Source: Smittia aterrima
Taxonomy: Eukaryota; Arthropoda; Insecta; Diptera; Chironomidae
Reading direction: 5' to 3'
Length of the DNA: 64,000 nt
Assembly (NCBI GenBank): GCA_033063855.1
Contig: CP093830.1
Coordinates: 992,854-1,056,853 of the forward strand
How positions within the stretch are numbered: position 1 is the first letter of the stretch; every line of letters starts with the position of its first letter. A program made the translations under genes and the position numbers. The notes beneath the pieces were generated by a model. It made no database searches. It was not told the origin of the DNA and worked only from the letters and a program-made list of their open reading frames with translations. Below, piece after piece: positions 9,325 to 21,017 of the stretch.

Positions 9325-10839
9325 TTAAATTGATTTGAATATCTCTAGCGAAGTATAATTCTCAGTCATAATTTCTTCCATTTCCTTTCTGTCAACATCT
9401 TTCAATGTTGTAACTTTCAATTTTTCAAACTTTTTCTTCATTGATTTCAACATTTTAAAATCGTTTTCATCGATTGAGTCGAGCTTTAGGTCAATTACTT
9501 TTGGAGTTGAATCTAATAAATATTTTAGATTGTTAACCTTGGCATAATTATACACATCCAGCTGAGTGATTGATGTTGATATTTTGTTTGGAACTTCATT
9601 CTCGGAAAAATCCTTTAAAAACATCACGCCGAGGCTCTTTAACTTCGGCATTTTCATGACCACATCGAAGGTTTCTCTGTTTTCTACTTTTGTCCACAAT
9701 TTTTCGAGATGATCGCTTTGTGACTTGAGGAAGCTCAGATAATTGTTTAAATGCTCAACCATTGACAATTCCTTGAGCTTAAAATTAAAGTTTTCCCATG
9801 AATCATCTTCGAATATTTGATCTCTGAGTGGTATATAAATTGAGACACTTGTTAGCGTGTTGAAGTTTTGGAGCATTTTTGTTAAAATATCTTTGCTAAA
9901 GACTTCACCAGAATAATCACATAAATAAAGTTCTTCGATAGCCACAGAGTTTAATAAAAATCTAATCAAAGTTTTACTAAAACCGTTGGCAAAGCTTTTG
10001 CTTTCGCGAAGACTAACTCTAAGTTGTTTCAGCTTTGGAAACGTAAAAGCTTCGAAAGATTCAATCTCTGAAGATGGATCTTCCAATAAAAGGAAGCCAA
10101 ACTCCCAGACATTAATGCTTTCGACTGATGATTCAATTGCTGATAATAATCTCCACAGATCCAGTTTCTTTCTAAAATGAACGTTGTCGAGTGTAACATT
10201 TTTCCATTCGTGAGCCTTACTATAAAAAAACTCAAGTTCTGAATCAGTCAAGTAGTCGACAATTGTTCTACGAGATCCATTTTGGTTTTGTATAGCCCTA
10301 TCACTTCGTCGTACTTCAATGTTCTGATACAGTCTCCGGCTGTTTTTCAGCAAATTGAAATCTCCCAACTGGTTCGCAGTTTTATCACGAAAAACAACTT
10401 TAATTTCCATTGGATCTAACGAAGTGGTGTAGTAGAAGTGTGACATGAAAGCATCTGAATGTCTAACCAATTCTTCACCGTTGAAATCCAAATCTCGATC
10501 TAAAACCACTTTAATTTTCTGCATGAGAACTTTCGACGAAGCGATGAAATTGTAATAACTTGGACTGACTTCTGACGCTACTAACACTTCTTTGCCTCTT
10601 AAATGTTGAAAAAACAACTCAGGGATGTCGAGAAAACGCGTGAAATAGTCCAATGGATCCATGTTAGTCAGCTCGGAAAATTTCATGATCTTGTTGTTTG
10701 GCTTTCCATTTGAAGCTTCTGTTTCTTCTGCTTTTGTTTCATCCTCTGGTTGTTTGTTATTATCGATTGGAACCTCACAGGAAATTTTTCGTTTCGACAA
10801 CATTTCCTCAGTTGAGATCGGTGATGCGCTTTTCTCCAT
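9325..10839 (-). CDS. F-box-like / leucine-rich repeat protein, copy 2
   Basis: A single 504-codon coding exon with the same plan as its neighbours: N-terminal charged tail (MEKSASPISTEE), F-box-like segment (FLDIPELFFQHLRGKEVL) and irregular leucine-rich repeats. It is about 20 residues shorter at the C-terminus, ending soon after the shared TSLEI motif where the other two continue into DDFYR. It has the same 5'-UTR intron (donor near 10922). Divergence from copies 1 and 3 is spread over the repeat face, as expected if the recognition surface varies. The SCF-adaptor role is inferred from domain layout only. Confidence 0.78.
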   Translation of the reverse strand: MEKSASPISTEEMLSKRKISCEVPIDNNKQPEDETKAEETEASNGKPNNKIMKFSELTNMDPLDYFTRFLDIPELFFQHLRGKEVLVASEVSPSYYNFIASSKVLMQKIKVVLDRDLDFNGEELVRHSDAFMSHFYYTTSLDPMEIKVVFRDKTANQLGDFNLLKNSRRLYQNIEVRRSDRAIQNQNGSRRTIVDYLTDSELEFFYSKAHEWKNVTLDNVHFRKKLDLWRLLSAIESSVESINVWEFGFLLLEDPSSEIESFEAFTFPKLKQLRVSLRESKSFANGFSKTLIRFLLNSVAIEELYLCDYSGEVFSKDILTKMLQNFNTLTSVSIYIPLRDQIFEDDSWENFNFKLKELSMVEHLNNYLSFLKSQSDHLEKLWTKVENRETFDVVMKMPKLKSLGVMFLKDFSENEVPNKISTSITQLDVYNYAKVNNLKYLLDSTPKVIDLKLDSIDENDFKMLKSMKKKFEKLKVTTLKDVDRKEMEEIMTENYTSLEIFKSI

Positions 10840-11305
10840 AATCTTAATCTTTATCTAAAAAGAAAAATAGAATTCAAATAAAATTTCTAGACGGAAAAAA
10901 TATGCGATCAGTGAATGTTACCTCTTCAAATGTTGAGAACAAAATGAAAAAGCGTTGAAAAAGTTTTCCTTTTATTTGTTTATTTCACTCGAATTCTTAT
11001 TAGAAAATAATTGTAAAGTTCGAAAAGTGTGGCGAACGTTTGAATCAAGCATTTTCTCATGAAAAAGTTGAATGATTTCCTAAAAAAGAACAAATATTTC
11101 CAAAATGAAGAAAAGATTCTAAAATCACAGAAAGTGTAGGGAAACATTTTCTTTATTGTTAAATAAATTTTCTTTGAGAATTTTGAACATTGAAACATTT
11201 TTCTATTTATTTAGAAATTCACTTTTTCAGGTATCAGGTATCGTTGCTTTATTGCTGATAAGTATTTCGAATCCAATATTGGTTCATCTTCAGAGCAGAA
11301 AACTT
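10840..11305. other. Spacer between F-box/LRR copies 2 and 3
   Basis: Holds the 5'-UTR intron and promoter region of copy 2 (10840-11090), then a relic of the secreted-protein gene end (11092-11170), then about 130 bp of unique AT-rich sequence downstream of copy 3. Confidence 0.55.
11092..11170 (+). repeat. Relic of the secreted-protein C 3' end (scar 1)
   Basis: About 80 bp nearly matching 6821-6900 of the intact gene, including the ...GAAAGTGTAGG stop context and the AATAAA signal, but with a 1-bp loss in the A-run that shifts the old frame and nothing of the upstream exons. It sits just upstream of copy 2's promoter region. Confidence 0.7.
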
Positions 11306-12823
11306 TTAATCTGAATTATTAATCGCTACATAGCGGTAAAAGTCATCAGTTTCTATCTCTAGCGAAATATAATTCTCAGTCATAATTTCTTCCATTTCCT
11401 TTCTGTCAACTCCTTTCACTTTATAAATTTTCAATATTTCAAACTTTCGCTTCAATGATTTCAACATTTTGAAATCTTCTTCATCGATCGACACTAGACT
11501 CAGGTTTCTCACTTTCGGCAATGAATCTAATAAATATTTTAGATTGACAGCGTTAGTATAAGTATGCAATTTTAGCTCAGTGATTGAGATTGACATTTTA
11601 TTTGGAACTTCGTTCTCGAGAAAAGCCACAAAACGCGTCAGCGTGAGTTCCTTCAACTTCGGCATTTTCATGACCACATCGAAGGTTTCTCGGTTTTCTG
11701 CTTTTGGGATCCACAATTTTTCGAGATGCTCGCTTTGTGACTTGAGAAAGTTCCGAAAATTGGTTGTCGGCTCAATCATTGACAAATCCTTGAGCTTAAA
11801 ATGAAACTTTTTCCATGACTCATCCTGAAATATTTGGTTTCTGACTGGTGAAAGAATTGAAGCTTTTGTAAGTGAATTGAAGTTTTGGAGCATTTTTGTT
11901 AAAATATCTTTACCGATTTCACCAGACCCAGACCAGTCTGACAATTTGAATTCTTCGATAGCAACAGAATTTAATAAAAATCTTGCAAAAGTTTCACTTA
12001 AGCTGCCGTTGGCATATTCAACAACAACTGTCAGTTTTTTCAGCTTTGGAAACGTTAAAGCTTCAAAAGATTCAATTTCTGAATATGGATCTTCAAATGA
12101 AAGAACTCCAAAGTGCTCGAAATAAATGCTTTCGACGGATGATTCAATTGCTGATAACAATCTCCACAGATCCAATTTCTTTCTAAAATAAACATTTTCA
12201 AGTGAAACATTTTTCCATTCGTGAGCCTTACTAAGCAAAAAATCAAGTTCTGAATCAGTCACGTATTCTCCGACTCCCCCAATATCTCCATTTTGATTTT
12301 TTAAAATCTTGGCGCTTCGTCGAACTTCAATGTTCTGATACAGTCTCGTGCTGTTCTTCAACAAATTGAAATGTTCCAACTGATTCGCACTTTTATCACT
12401 AAAAACAACTTTAATTTTCATAAGATCTGTCGACGAAGTGGAGAAGATGTGGAAGTTTGGACGGAACCACTTTTTTCTACCATGAAAAACTCCAACCAAA
12501 TCTTCACCGTTGCAATCAAAATCTCGATCAAAAACCACTTTAATTTTCTGCATGAGAACTTTCGATGAAGCGATGAAATTGTAATAATTTGGGTTGACTT
12601 CTGAAGCTGCTAACACTTCTTTGCCTCTTAAATGTTGAAAAATCAACTCAGGGATGTCGAGAAACCGCGTGAAACAGTCCAATGGATCCAAATTTTCTAG
12701 AGTCAATTCAGAAAATTTGTTGATTAGCTTTCCGTTAAAAATTTCTGTTGCTTTTGTTTCATCCTCTGGTTGTTTGCTATTATCGATTGGAACCTCAATG
12801 GAAATATTTCGTTTCGATGACAT
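11306..12823 (-). CDS. F-box-like / leucine-rich repeat protein, copy 3 (original start codon lost)
   Basis: 505 codons from the ATG at 12823, with F-box-like segment FLDIPELIFQHLRGKEVL and leucine-rich repeats closely matching copy 1. The ATG used by copies 1 and 2 is ATT here (12854-12856 on the minus strand), while the next codons, encoding EKSASPISTEE, are preserved. Translation must therefore start 11 codons later at Met-Ser-Ser-Lys, use a near-cognate start, or be impaired. No internal stop or frameshift is present, so the protein is otherwise intact. The 5'-UTR intron and upstream sequence match copies 1 and 2. Confidence 0.72.
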   Translation of the reverse strand: MSSKRNISIEVPIDNSKQPEDETKATEIFNGKLINKFSELTLENLDPLDCFTRFLDIPELIFQHLRGKEVLAASEVNPNYYNFIASSKVLMQKIKVVFDRDFDCNGEDLVGVFHGRKKWFRPNFHIFSTSSTDLMKIKVVFSDKSANQLEHFNLLKNSTRLYQNIEVRRSAKILKNQNGDIGGVGEYVTDSELDFLLSKAHEWKNVSLENVYFRKKLDLWRLLSAIESSVESIYFEHFGVLSFEDPYSEIESFEALTFPKLKKLTVVVEYANGSLSETFARFLLNSVAIEEFKLSDWSGSGEIGKDILTKMLQNFNSLTKASILSPVRNQIFQDESWKKFHFKLKDLSMIEPTTNFRNFLKSQSEHLEKLWIPKAENRETFDVVMKMPKLKELTLTRFVAFLENEVPNKMSISITELKLHTYTNAVNLKYLLDSLPKVRNLSLVSIDEEDFKMLKSLKRKFEILKIYKVKGVDRKEMEEIMTENYISLEIETDDFYRYVAINNSD

Positions 12824-13242
12824 TTCCTCAGTTGAAATCGGTGATGCGCTTTTCTCAATAATCTTTATCTAAAAAGAAAATAGAATTCAAATGAAAATTT
12901 CTAGAAGGAAAAACTATGCGAGCTGTAGATGTTACCTCTTCAAATGTTGAAAACGAAATGAAAAAGCGTTGAAAAAGTTTTTCTTTTATTTGTTTATTTC
13001 ACTCAAATTCTTATTAGAAAATAAATGTTTAGTTCGAAAAATGTGGCGAACATTTGAATCAAGCATTTTCTTACCAAAAAGTAAATGAGATTGGCTACAA
13101 AAGAACGAATATTTCCAAAGTGAAGAAAAGATTCTAAAATCACAGAAAGTGTAGGAAAACATTTTCTTTATTGCTAAATAAATTAAATGAAAAAATCTTT
13201 TGAAATCTTTTCTTATTTACAAGATTTAAAGTTTCATCGAGA
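12824..13242. other. Upstream region of F-box/LRR copy 3 and second gene scar
   Basis: Contains the copy 3 5'-UTR intron and promoter region, the relic at 13108-13190, and then the 3' flank of the convergent-free transporter gene. Nothing else seen. Confidence 0.5.
13108..13190 (+). repeat. Relic of the secreted-protein C 3' end (scar 2)
   Basis: A second near-copy of 6821-6903, again covering only the last codons, stop context and poly(A) signal, and extending slightly further (to AAATTAAATG) than scar 1. It lies 53 bp from the stop of the SLC6 transporter gene, marking the right border of the duplicated array. Confidence 0.7.
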
Positions 13243-15415
13243 TCAATCAGCATGTGCGATGAATTCCTTGTATTTGACATTGAGAGCTGGGTCAAGAGGT
13301 CCCCAGTTCGCTGTTGGAGTGAAAGCTTTTTTCGTTCTCTATAAAAGAAGAAAAAATGCTAAAAAATGTTTTGAAAAGTTTCATTTTAATTTTTTCACCT
13401 CAATGAGATTTCCCTTTTGTTTGCAAATCGCGTAAACGATGAAGATCGGCAACTGAATGAGACCCAAAGCTGAGATGCATCGACCAATCCAGATCGCAAT
13501 TGGAGGATATTCAATGTCACCATCTGTCAGTGGCTCTGGATTGAACAACGAGTAGATCAAAATCACGGTCATGAGACCTGGAGTCACAAACTTCCAGCAA
13601 ACTCTCCAGTACAAGTTCGGATAAAATCCTAACATGAATTCGATGTCTCTACACAATCGATTAACTCCGTAAATGTAAGAGAACGCATAGAGTTCTCCTA
13701 TCGCCAAGAAGAAAGCGATGAATGAAGCTCCGTAGTAGTCGACAAGTTTGATCATCGATTGACCTCCCTGAAAATTTAAGAAAAAATTATTAAAAATTAA
13801 TTCTAAAATTCTCGATTCACAAAACTTACCGGAGTCATGTAAATTGATCCAAGACAGGTCCCAACGATCGCAATTACAAGAGCAACTTGCCAGTTCTTGA
13901 TATTCTTGAAACGATCTCTAACGACGGTCATAATGCAGCTCATCATTGCGACATTACTTCCAATGCCAAGAAGATAAAGCATCACGAAGAACAAGACGGA
14001 GAAGAATTGTGGGAATGTTTTGAACTTAGCGATCGCGTCTGGATAAGAGATAAAAGCAAGACCTGCGCCGCTCTTTACAACTTTTGAAACATCATCGATG
14101 TTCAACTCGTAAGCTAAGTTACCAAGGATTCCGAAGATGCAACAGCCGGCGAGAAGACTTGTGAATGTATCTAATGTCGTGACAATATTTGCATCTCGAT
14201 AAACGTTGTGACCAAACTTGTTGTAAGACGAATACATAATTATGTTGCCAAAGCAAACGGAAAGCGAGAAGAAAACTTGAGTGACGGCTGCATACCAAAC
14301 CTTCGCTTCAAAAACTTTGTCCCATTGCGGTTCGAGGAAATATCGAATGCCGTTGAAAGCTCCAGGCAAAGTCAAAGCTCGAGCTAAGAGAATGCTTAGG
14401 ACCACGTAAGGGAATATTGCGAGGACATATGAAGCCTTTCCACTGCTCTTAACACCTTTGACAAGAATTAAGAAGACAAGGAACCACGAGAAAGCCAGAA
14501 ATCCAACTAAAGCCCAGTTTGGTGCACCAAGTCCGTCGCTAATGCTTGGCTTAGCTCTCAAAACTTCTTTCCTAAAAAAAATTAAATTGAAAAACTTTCT
14601 CATAAAATAATTTTTGTTTAGTCAAACTTACAAAAAATAAAGTTCTGCTGAAGATTTCGTTTCATTTGTCCATGTAATATTTACGTTGTCGTCACTATTC
14701 GAAGGTATGCACGACCCCCATTCAGGTTTACAATCTCTCCAAGGCAAAACCGCGCTGAACGAATCAGATAAAAATTTAAGTGTAATCGCCATGATTGAGG
14801 AGTAATAAGTTGCAACGATTCCGATTGAGAGAACTTGTCCAACGCCAACGCCTCTCATTGCTGAAAACAATTTTTATTTAAATATTTTTAAGATATTTTC
14901 CATTGAGAAATTTTTACCAGGAACGCAATCAAAGACTTTGACACTGCCTCTCGATGAAAACTGTCCAAGAACCATTTCCATGAAGTAAACAGGCTTTCCA
15001 ACAAGAAGCAGAACAATGATGTAGGGAATCACGAAAGCGCCGCCTCCATTTTCAAGAGCAATGAAAGGAAAGCGCCAAATATTTCCCAATCCAACGCTCA
15101 TCGCTATCATTCAAATAAAACATTTGTCATTGAATTTCTTGATAAGGTCACCTCTCTCTCGATATTACCTATGCATGAAAGTAAAAACTCGATTCCTTTA
15201 CCCCAACTGTCTCGTTCTAAAGGTTTGTTATTTCCACTTTCAGGCTCAATTTTTTCCGGTTGTTTCACATCGCGAACTTGAAATTGTGACGGCGGCGGGT
15301 AACCTGAATTGGAGTTACGTTTGCCTGGATAGAACTGTGTAAAGTTTTTACGTAGATCTCCCGGAATCGTGTAAACAGAGTCGGCAACGAAGTTTGGATT
15401 ATCATGTCCGTTCAT
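13243..15415 (-). CDS. SLC6 sodium-dependent (nutrient amino acid) transporter 1
   Basis: Six exons, 15415-15169, 15103-14918, 14860-14632, 14571-13830, 13767-13399 and 13338-13243, keep phase and give 622 residues, normal for SLC6. TM1 reads GLGNIWRFPFIALENGGGAF, the family's Na+/substrate signature. The large extracellular loop 2 has the disulfide pair (DCKPEWGSC) and N-glycosylation sites; AELYFLKEVL, FGNIIMYSSYNKF, the GSN of TM8 (GIGSNVAMMS) and the C-terminal motif FTPTANWGPLD match insect nutrient amino acid transporters. It should import neutral amino acids with Na+ across gut or other plasma membranes; substrate cannot be read from sequence. It is tandem with a second SLC6 gene but shares only one obvious intron position with it. 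Confidence 0.9.
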
Positions 15416-17383
15416 TTTGAATCACAATCTTGAAGAAAAGTGAGAGAGACAATTAAGAAACAAAGTTTCAAGCAAATCAAACTTCGCGAAAAGCTTCTCA
15501 AGCTTTCAAACAAAGCAGATCATTCAACTCTCAGTTTTGCAGTCATCGCATTCACTTTACTGGTTGAGTGAGTCAGTGTTAAGCTGTTCACCTTGAAAAC
15601 TATCGCAATTATTAATTTGCTATTCCGCTAACTACAGAAATCATGGTAATTCAAGTTGACAAAGTCGATCAAACAAGTTTAGGAGAGGAAAAAAATATTT
15701 ATCAATTGTTTGAGATAAAAACAAAACGCGACAATTTGTTTAATATTTAATGAAGATGATTAAATTAAATCTACTTTCTTTTTCAAATGAATTTTTCCAC
15801 GCTTTACTGGTTTTAGCATTTTTTTATTGCTTGGGAATAACCCAACAGCAAACTTTTCGCAGAACTGGCACTTGATATTCTCAACTATCGTTAAACGTCG
15901 CTCCACTCTATTTTTTACAGTCTATTAGATACACAAAGTCTTTTGGCTGATGTAAACTTGAAATTTGCGGTAAATATCGGCGTCTTCCCAATTCATCTTC
16001 TCCCGCTGACATTTGGTCTTTTGAAATTTTATTCAAATCTTCGTTCTTCCTCATTAATCACGAGGCAAATTGAGCTAAGATTATCTACGTACAACAACAA
16101 AAGAAAAAATCGGTAAAACTGTTATGACAACGAACGTCGATCGCAGCATTAACCAATTAAGCCCTAACATTATTATCTTTGAATCTGCCTCATGCATTCA
16201 TGAAAAGTATGTTGGTGTAGTCAGGTTTTGCTACAAAGAATCATTGTTACTTAATCGACTGCAATGTTTTCAAGCTTGTAGCCGCAGAGAAAGGTTAATA
16301 AACAAGCGACTAGTGATGCTTAGACAAAAACAAATACGAAGAACTTCGGTTAGGTAATATCGGTTTTAATAAGAAAACTGTTTTTTTTTTGAAAATAATT
16401 ATGTAAATGAGCTTCGAGTATCAACACCGGTTTTAGGCGAACTTTTAGATGAATGGGTGTTTCAGTATGAAACAATTTTAAAATGGATTTGTATGCTGTA
16501 ATGTGAGGTAAATATTTTCAACTGTCGCTTTTGAGCATGCACAATTACACAATGAATCAGCAGCAGTGAGACCGAGTGTCTTCGATAGTCAATCAGTTAG
16601 CAATTAAACTGTTGTTAAAACGCAATCAGACACATTAATTTGTTTTTGTCAATTTGCATGCTTTACACTTCAATCTTAACAATTGCAGGAGATTCCATTC
16701 ATGGAACTGTAAAGAATAAATATTTCTTCACTTTCAAGGTGATCAAGTCAATCTTGAAATTAGTCATCGAAACATTAAATTTTTTATGAGCCCAGCAAAA
16801 AGTTTATGATTTAAAAAAAACTTAATGGAAACTTTTTTAAATGAACTCAACACAGTTTAAAACCTTTTTTCAGATTTAGCTCAACAATTGTAGATTTATA
16901 TTTAATCAATGTCAGAACTAACTTTTGTTTTTATGTTTTGCCTCGTGAAGCCGCGATCCTCGACTAAAATTATTTTATAACCGTCGCGGATGGAAACTAA
17001 ATTCAAACTAAAGGTAAATCACAAAGAAAAATATGAGCGCTATTAAGACAAGTTTTTGCAGAGAGCAGTAGCTTGAAACTACTTAAGTCTCTCAAGTTGA
17101 ACACAACAAGTCTCAACACACGTGGTTGTTTCTCTTCACACAGTTTGCTCTGCGAAATTCTCTGAAACCGTAACAATCGCAATCGTTGATCGCTAGAGCT
17201 TGCAAACCTGATCAAGAGAAAGATGACGACGTTTAGTGATTTGAGTTAAGTCATCAAGATGAATATTAAAGAGGAATCGACGGACTTCCCTCGAATCGAT
17301 GGAATAAATTAATTTAAAAAGTTTTCTTGGTAAAAATTTTATTTTTAAAATATTTTGCAATACAAAATGTCAAGTGGTTTCGA
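15416..17383. other. Intergenic region between the two SLC6 genes
   Basis: Nearly 2 kb. It presumably holds the promoter of transporter 1 at its left end and the 3' flank of transporter 2 at its right end. The small ORFs (16124-16357 plus, 17003-17215 minus) lack coding character or family resemblance. Nothing else recognised. Confidence 0.45.
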
Positions 17384-19599
17384 TTATTGACCAAAAATAT
17401 TTCTCCAGGCTTTTTGTATCAAGTCAATAAACAAATTTATCTTTTTTTGATTAGTTTCTTCATTTCTGGTTGATTTCAGGAAATCTTTATATTTTTTCTC
17501 TGAGAAGGAAAATAAAATAAAACTTTTGATTAAATTATCAGCAAAACTCACTTTTCTCGAAATCGACGGGACCCCAACATGAATTTGGTTTGAAAGCTTT
17601 TACGAATTTCATTTTCCAGTTCATTTCGTTTTGTGTCAGAATTGCATAAAATGCCCAAATTGGAACTTGAAGCAAACAGAAAAGAGAAATACACCAACCA
17701 AGGCCTGAGAAGAGAAAATTAGAAAATTAATATTTAGATCGATTAACGCTCACCATGCATTGCCGGCTTGTACTCGTATCCTTGATAAGTAATTTGCTGC
17801 CAAGTTGCGATAAAATAAATCAAAATCGATATCATGATCGCAGGCGTGACAAAGCCCCAGGAGATTCTCCAATAAATTCCAGTTTTCCTTCCTAACATAA
17901 ATTCAATGTCTCGACAGAAACGATCAACTCCGTAGATCCATCCAACAGTGAGAAGCTCAATAATTGCCAAGATCAGAGCGACAAACGACGCTCCATAGAA
18001 ATCGAGGAAAGTTATCAAGAACTGTCCGCCTGGAGTCGTATAGATCGTTCCAACTGATAATCCAATTGCTGCAATTGACAGAACAATCTTCCAACATTTT
18101 ATCTGCGGATATTTATCTCGAATCACTGTCAAGATGGAAGATGTCATTCCAATGTTGCTTCCGATTCCTAAAACAAACAACATTATGAAGAACATCATCG
18201 AGAAGAATTGCGGAATGAATTCAATCTTTGCAATTGTCTCTGGATAAGCCATGAACGCTAGACCGATATTGCTCTTAGTGACGTTCTCAATATCAGTTCC
18301 CGTGATATGAGCTAAATGTCCGAGGATTCCGAAAATGATAAAACCAGCGAGCAGAGAAGTCAAAGTGTCTGTCATCGTAATAATATTTACATCCCTAAAT
18401 AAAGAAAATTCATTTTAAATATTTTTAATTGAATTTCTCAGAGAACTCACTTGTAAATGTCTTGATCGAATCGATTGTACGAAGCATACATGATGATTGA
18501 CCCGAAGCAAACGGCGAGAGAATAAAAGACTTGAGTGACAGCAGCGTACCAAACTTTCGCTTCCCAGATTTTTTCCCATTGCGGTTTAATAAAGTAAATC
18601 ATTCCATCAACAGCTCCTTCAAGTGTCCATGATCTTATCAGTAAGATGATCATTACGAAATAAGGAAAGAATGCGAGAAAGTACGAAGCTTTGCCGGATG
18701 TTTTGATGCCCTTGATAACGATGATTGAGATGCAAGTCCACGCAAAAAGTAAACATAAACAAAGCTGCCAATTCAAAGGCCCAATGCCGTTATCAATCGA
18801 ATCGATCTCTTTGAGTATTTCTTTCCTTTGTTTAAAAGAAGAAAAAAATCATTAAGCGAAGTCTTGAAGACATTAGCACTCACAGAAAATAAAGTTCGGC
18901 GGATGATTGTAGTCTGACATTTGAAACATTCATTAACTTTTGATTGCTGTCGATGCATGAAGCATTCCATTCCGTCTTACACTCACTCCAAGGCAGTGGA
19001 TCATTGAATGACGCAAGGAAATAGCGAATACTCAAAGCCATCAATGAAGCATAGTAAGTACAAACAAAGCATGTCGAGATGACTTGCCCAACTCCGATTC
19101 CTCGCATCGCAGGCGCAAAGTCATAAACTTTGATGCAACTTTTTGATGAGAACTGCCCGAGAAGGAGCTCCATGTAATAAAGTGGTTTGCCAACCAGCAT
19201 TAGAATGATTATGTAAGGCAAGACAAAGGCACCGCCTCCATTTTCAATTGCAGTGAATGGAAATCTGTGAAAAAGAAAGTTTAGCTTCAAAATATTTAAG
19301 TAATTGTCATTGTTCACCTCCAAACGTTACCTAACCCAACCGATAATGCAATGCAAGAGAAGAGAAACTCAATATCTCTTCCCCATTTATCTTTCGGTAC
19401 AAGACAAGTGTTTTCTTCTCGTTTTAATTCACACTCACTGTCGTTCATGGACATCTGATTGATTTGTCAATTATTTTTGAGAAATAAATTTAATTGATTG
19501 ACTCACCTGTAGCTCAGGAATTGAAAGATTTGCTTCAATCGATCCCTTCTGGGAACTCTTCTCGTTAGTCTCATTGAAGACATCGACGACAGCCAACAT
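17384..19599 (-). CDS. SLC6 sodium-dependent (nutrient amino acid) transporter 2
   Basis: Seven exons, 19599-19507, 19454-19318, 19264-18884, 18825-18451, 18394-17754, 17704-17552 and 17499-17384, give 631 residues in phase. The TM1 signature is split by an intron: GLGNVWR in exon 2 and FPFTAIENGGGAFVLPY in exon 3. Loop 2 carries the cysteine pair ECKTEWNASC. Further matches are AELYFLKEI, FGSIIMYASYNRF, GIGSNIGMTSS, YTTPGGQF and a C-terminal SCWGPVDF before a Lys-rich tail. Long N-terminus (31 codons in exon 1). It is a plausible Na+-coupled amino acid importer in the plasma membrane. Introns differ strongly from transporter 1, so the pair is probably an old tandem duplication. Confidence 0.9.
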
Positions 19600-21017
19600 T
19601 TCTGCTAGAAAAAGAAAGTAAGAATGACAATTGGACTTCAATATTTCTAAATAAAGACAAAGTAGTATCAGCAGGAAATGCACGAAAGTATCGCGTTACT
19701 TTCAATCGATATGTGTTAATGCGGACAATGACTTCTCAAAAAATTCTTTGAAAGAAAAATCAGGTCGATTGAATTTGCGAGCATTAGAAGTTTTATTAGC
19801 GAAATCGTTAAATGATTTGATTTCTAGAGCGAAAATCTTTTCCTAATCCAAATTAATTGAAACACTAATTGATGTTGACATTGGCAGCAATCTTTCGAGC
19901 TAAACGTTTTGATTAAAATTTACGCGTGGCAATAAAAATTTGTTTCATTTTAAAATTGTTGGTAATTCAATGTTGACACTGGCACTCAATTAATTTGATA
20001 AGAAATGCAAAATTTCGTTGGTTCTAAGAATTACTTGATAGCACTTCAGGTTTAATGGAATTTCTTTACTCAAAAGAATTATTCTCGAGCGAGCTTATTT
20101 GACTGATGAACAAAACTTTACTGATTAGATTTCTTCTCTCCATGTAGAACTTCAGATTTTTTTCTAATCTTTATCTCTTGTATCATCATCGTGAGCATCA
20201 CCGCAAAAAAAAATCTCCGCGTACTTTTGAGATTGCACAACCTCTTGATTTGCTTAACCCCTTTGCATTAGACAACTTGATTAGCTTCATAAAAATTGTG
20301 TTTTCAAAATTGCAAAGTTTGCGGTCAAGGTTGAAAATATTTTATTGACCTAATCAACATTTTCAAAATATTTATTGCATTTTCATAAATGAAACTATAA
20401 AATTTATTAAATTGTTTGAATTTTCTTTTTTGTTTGAAGGAGCTCAGTTCATTTTAAATAAAAAGAAATTTAGAAAACAACAAAGTAAAGAAAATGAAAT
20501 TTTATTTTCTTAGACAACCACGTTAAATATTTTCAGCGATGAGATGGGCAGATACAAACATCCGGTCGTTACCTTTTTGCATTTGTTTCATTCATCTCTT
20601 TTCCTTTCTGGAGTGCCAAAGAAGCTTCAGTGAATCAGCACTAACTGATCTTGAGAAATAAAATAATTTTTCTTGATACATATTCTGTAAAGCCTAAAAA
20701 TACTTGAAAATGAAAATTTTCGATGTCACGTTCTTTGATCGTATGCGAGGAAATTGTATAAACTTTTCCACACTCTCGACTTTTTCCCAAGTTTTTACAC
20801 AAGAAAAAACGAAGATCTCCTCACAAACTTCCCGAAAGAAAATTTTATTATTTAAGTCATCACGAAAAGTTCAATTTTAGATCATCTCCGACCGTCCGAC
20901 AGGCGTGAAGTAAAATAGCGAAAGAGCTAGCGAATTTCTAGTGAAAGATCTAGAAGTGAAATTTTAGTGAAGTTATAGTGACTTTTGTGAACACTCGAAA
21001 GAAATAACAAAACCAAA
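19600..21017. other. Intergenic region ahead of the long plus-strand locus
   Basis: About 1.4 kb between divergent genes. The last 130 bp before 21018 look like a 5' UTR, with repeated AGTGAA-type motifs and a good start context (ACCAAAATGG). Otherwise nothing recognised. Confidence 0.45.

Noticed and set aside
16124..16357. 77-codon plus-strand ORF between the SLC6 genes
   Set aside because: Length expected by chance, no splice partners, and no family resemblance.
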